Source of the DNA: an uncultured bacterium | GTDB taxonomy: Bacteria > Bacteroidota > Bacteroidia > Bacteroidales > Paludibacteraceae | NCBI GenBank assembly: GCA_946183755.1 | Contig: CAMHCZ010000021.1 | Span: forward strand, 1 to 15,775 | Length of the DNA: 15,775 nt | Direction of reading: 5' to 3' | In this document: one piece after another, positions 14,036-15,775 of the stretch | Numbering within the stretch: position 1 is the first letter of the stretch | How the letters are laid out: the number at the start of each line of letters is the position of its first letter | Notes under the pieces: generated by a model | What the model saw: only the letters and a program-made list of their open reading frames with translations | Database searches by the model: none | What the model was told of the DNA's origin: nothing | Translations under genes and position numbers: made by a program

Positions 14036-15472
14036 GAGGATAAGGATAGTCCAAATGATGGAAACGGCAGTATGTCGGAAAACAGCTCGTCAGTTTCTTA
14101 TTCATCTGGTACAGAAGAAGGACATGTTTATGTTGATCTAGGTCTGCCATCAGGTACACTTTGGGCAGCTTGTAATATTGGCGCAGCCAAGCCATGGGAT
14201 TATGGCAACTACTACGCTTGGGGGGAAACTACGATTCGTGATGTCACCAGTTGGCATAATTATTTGGATGGCAATATGTTAAATGATGACGATTGCGGAA
14301 CAGATAAAGACTTGCTTAATGGCGTGCGCGACATAGCGGGTACATCGTATGATGCTGCTAAAACCAATTGGGGCGGCAAGTGGCGCATGCCGACATTAGA
14401 TGAATTAAATGAACTTAGCAATCAATGTTACTGGGTGTGGACAGAAAGCTACAATGGCTCAAATGTAAAAGGTTACATTGTCTATAAAGCGAAAAGTTCA
14501 AGCGACAAAGGAAAAAGGATATATGTTGGAAATACCCCTTCCTCATTGTATTCTCTGAGTGATGCCCATATTTTCCTGCCTTTAACTGGTTGGAAATATC
14601 AATATTGGTCATCGTTTCTGTGTTCTTCGGCCTACGCTTATTGCCTTGCTCTTTTTTCTGAAGCAGGCTCTTTGGATGGTGTGTGGCTGGATGAAAGCAA
14701 GCGTTTTTATATGCTATCGGTGCGTGCTGTAATTAACAAAAATGTACCTGCAACTTCGACTTATAAATCTGGTACAGAGAATGGCTATGACTATGTTGAT
14801 CTTGGTTTGCCTTCTGGTACAAAGTGGGCAACAGCCAACGTTGGTGCAAGTAAGCCTCAGGACTATGGCAATTACTACGCCTGGGGCGAGACAACCACAA
14901 AGGAAACCTACAACTGGAGCAACTACAAGTACGGCAGCGATTATAACCAGCTGACCAAGTATTGCAACAACAGCTATTACGGCAAAGACGGCTTCACTGA
15001 CAGCAAGACCACTCTCGACCTCTCTGACGACGCCGCCTACGTTAACTGGGGTGGCAAGTGGCGCATGCCGACCAAGACTCAGCAAAAAGAGCTTTATAAT
15101 GAGTGCTATTGGGTATTTACAAATAGCTATAACCTTTCAGGCGTTGAGGGTTACATCGTATATAAGGCGAAAACATCAAGTGACAAGGGTAAAAAAATAT
15201 ATGACGGAGAGACTCCATCCTCGTCATACACCCTCTCTGATGCCCATATTTTTCTGCCTGCTGCGGGCTATCGCATCGATGGATACCTCGACTACGCCAG
15301 GGAGGACGGCTACTATTGGTCTTCGTCGCTGGATTCCGACATTTCGTTCCACGCGTGGGCCATCTACTTCAATTTATATTATGTGCACGAAGAACATCGC
15401 AATATTGACACCGGCGGCGACGGCGATGAAATGCGCTACTATGGTCAGTCTGTGCGCGCGGTCTTTAAATAA
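13979..15472 (+). CDS. Surface lipoprotein with two FISUMP-type domains (array gene 3, fusion)
   Basis: This 497-residue protein has the same signal peptide (lipidated C19, then EDKD). The first domain (about 40-255) is of the subtype of gene 2 (DGN, DCGTDKD, DIAGTSYDAA) but ends abnormally: instead of FLPAAGxR and YYWSSSL it reads FLPLTGWKYQYWSSFL with a short divergent tail before SVRAV. The second domain (about 262-496) begins at TYKSGTENGYDYVDLG, matching the mature start of gene 2, but has the gene 1 middle (TKYC, GKDGFTDSKTTLDLSDDAAY) and a complete hypervariable end, YYWSSSLDSD to RYYGQSVRAV. It looks like a fusion of two array members in which the second lost its signal peptide. The stop is 31 bases before the next gene, with no terminator seen between them. 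Confidence 0.87.
   Translation: MKKLIYLLMSLSFVAFASCEDKDSPNDGNGSMSENSSSVSYSSGTEEGHVYVDLGLPSGTLWAACNIGAAKPWDYGNYYAWGETTIRDVTSWHNYLDGNMLNDDDCGTDKDLLNGVRDIAGTSYDAAKTNWGGKWRMPTLDELNELSNQCYWVWTESYNGSNVKGYIVYKAKSSSDKGKRIYVGNTPSSLYSLSDAHIFLPLTGWKYQYWSSFLCSSAYAYCLALFSEAGSLDGVWLDESKRFYMLSVRAVINKNVPATSTYKSGTENGYDYVDLGLPSGTKWATANVGASKPQDYGNYYAWGETTTKETYNWSNYKYGSDYNQLTKYCNNSYYGKDGFTDSKTTLDLSDDAAYVNWGGKWRMPTKTQQKELYNECYWVFTNSYNLSGVEGYIVYKAKTSSDKGKKIYDGETPSSSYTLSDAHIFLPAAGYRIDGYLDYAREDGYYWSSSLDSDISFHAWAIYFNLYYVHEEHRNIDTGGDGDEMRYYGQSVRAVFK
15269..15463 (+). other. Hypervariable domain end of array gene 3, second domain
   Basis: The same landmark codons are present, with a longer acidic and His-rich variable block (VHEEHRNIDTGGDGDEM) before RYYGQSVRAV. 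About 35 of 44 variable codons end in C or T. The first domain of the same gene lacks this organisation. Confidence 0.6.
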
Positions 15473-15503
15473 CTATATATAGTAATCACATAAAAATAAG
15501 ATT

Positions 15504-15775
15504 ATGGAAGGTGTGAAAATGAATGTAACGAGAACTTTGCACCCGATAGGTCAGGGCGCTTTTTATACTGAGAAATTTGAATATGAGGGTGGACAGTGCA
15601 ATGTGGTGTTTGATTGTGGAGGAAGAGCGCTTTCTGTTATAGAAGAAAGAGTAAAAAAATATTGTAAGCGCTTGTCTCGCGAACAAAAAGTAGAAAAGCC
15701 AACAATAGACGCAGTATTCATTTCTCATTTTCATGAAGATCATGTGAATGGGCTTGAGACATTGCTTAATAAAGC
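15504..15775 (+). CDS. Metallo-beta-lactamase-fold hydrolase (5' part, cut by window edge)
   Basis: Ninety codons are visible before the right edge. The N-terminal part has the strand pattern usual for the fold (GQGAFYTEKFEYEGGQCNVVFDCGG, a strand then Asp-Cys-Gly-Gly), and residues 75-80 read HFHEDH, the HxHxDH metal-binding motif, followed by VNGLETLL. No signal peptide is seen, so the protein is probably cytoplasmic. The substrate cannot be told from this fragment. It starts 31 bases after array gene 3 with no terminator between, so it may be co-transcribed. The ATG at 15504 is used; an in-frame ATG at 15519 is an alternative. It could be an independent housekeeping hydrolase or an enzyme of the accessory locus. 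Confidence 0.8.
   Translation, partial: MEGVKMNVTRTLHPIGQGAFYTEKFEYEGGQCNVVFDCGGRALSVIEERVKKYCKRLSREQKVEKPTIDAVFISHFHEDHVNGLETLLNK

Noticed and set aside
12299..15472. A CRISPR array or short tandem repeat in the region of repeated sequences.
   Set aside because: The repeats are gene-length coding duplications 827-853 bp apart, not short repeats with spacers.
1..15775. tRNA or rRNA genes, insertion-sequence ends, integrase attachment sites.
   Set aside because: None was seen: no cloverleaf with CCA context, no transposase or integrase frame, and no target-site duplication around the accessory region.

Overview
The window looks like a chromosomal segment from a Bacteroidales bacterium (Bacteroides/Prevotella/Muribaculaceae-like). 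The evidence is gene content and order (rlmH, a DUF4783-type protein and nadC together; lysS-gpsA-pgi together), promoters with the Bacteroidota -7 motif TAnnTTTG, surface lipoproteins with an acidic Bacteroidota-style export signal after the lipobox cysteine, a BspA-like leucine-rich repeat protein, and few Shine-Dalgarno sites. The exact genus cannot be read from the sequence.

Region 1 (1-3956, minus strand): rlmH is followed, with a one-base TAATG overlap, by a very large membrane sensor histidine kinase whose ATPase domain runs off the left edge. Region 2 (3957-5384, plus): divergent promoters, then a small secreted DUF4783-like protein and nadC (NAD synthesis). Region 3 (5385-7640): a secreted BspA-like leucine-rich repeat protein with two Ig-like modules and a tail resembling a type IX secretion sorting domain. 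It sits behind a promoter spanned by a perfect 15-bp inverted repeat and ends at a clear terminator. Region 4 (7690-11903): the housekeeping operon lysS-gpsA-pgi, closed by a strong terminator.

Region 5 (11904-15775) is the accessory and most interesting part. A gene-free stretch of about 400 bp holds a candidate promoter and a 120-nt nested inverted-repeat element with an embedded terminator-like hairpin. It is followed by a tandem array of three surface lipoprotein genes carrying four FISUMP-type (Fibrobacter succinogenes major paralogous) domains. The signal-peptide segments are nearly identical in DNA, the third gene is a two-domain fusion, and three of the four domains end in a hypervariable segment with fixed landmark codons. 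That pattern resembles targets of diversity-generating retroelements, but no reverse transcriptase or template repeat is visible here. The array is followed, 31 bp downstream, by the start of a metallo-beta-lactamase-fold gene cut by the right edge.

Working picture: conserved core genes (rRNA modification, NAD, lysyl-tRNA, glycerol-3-phosphate, glucose-6-phosphate) on the left, joined to a surface-display array that appears to evolve by duplication, recombination and possibly targeted diversification.
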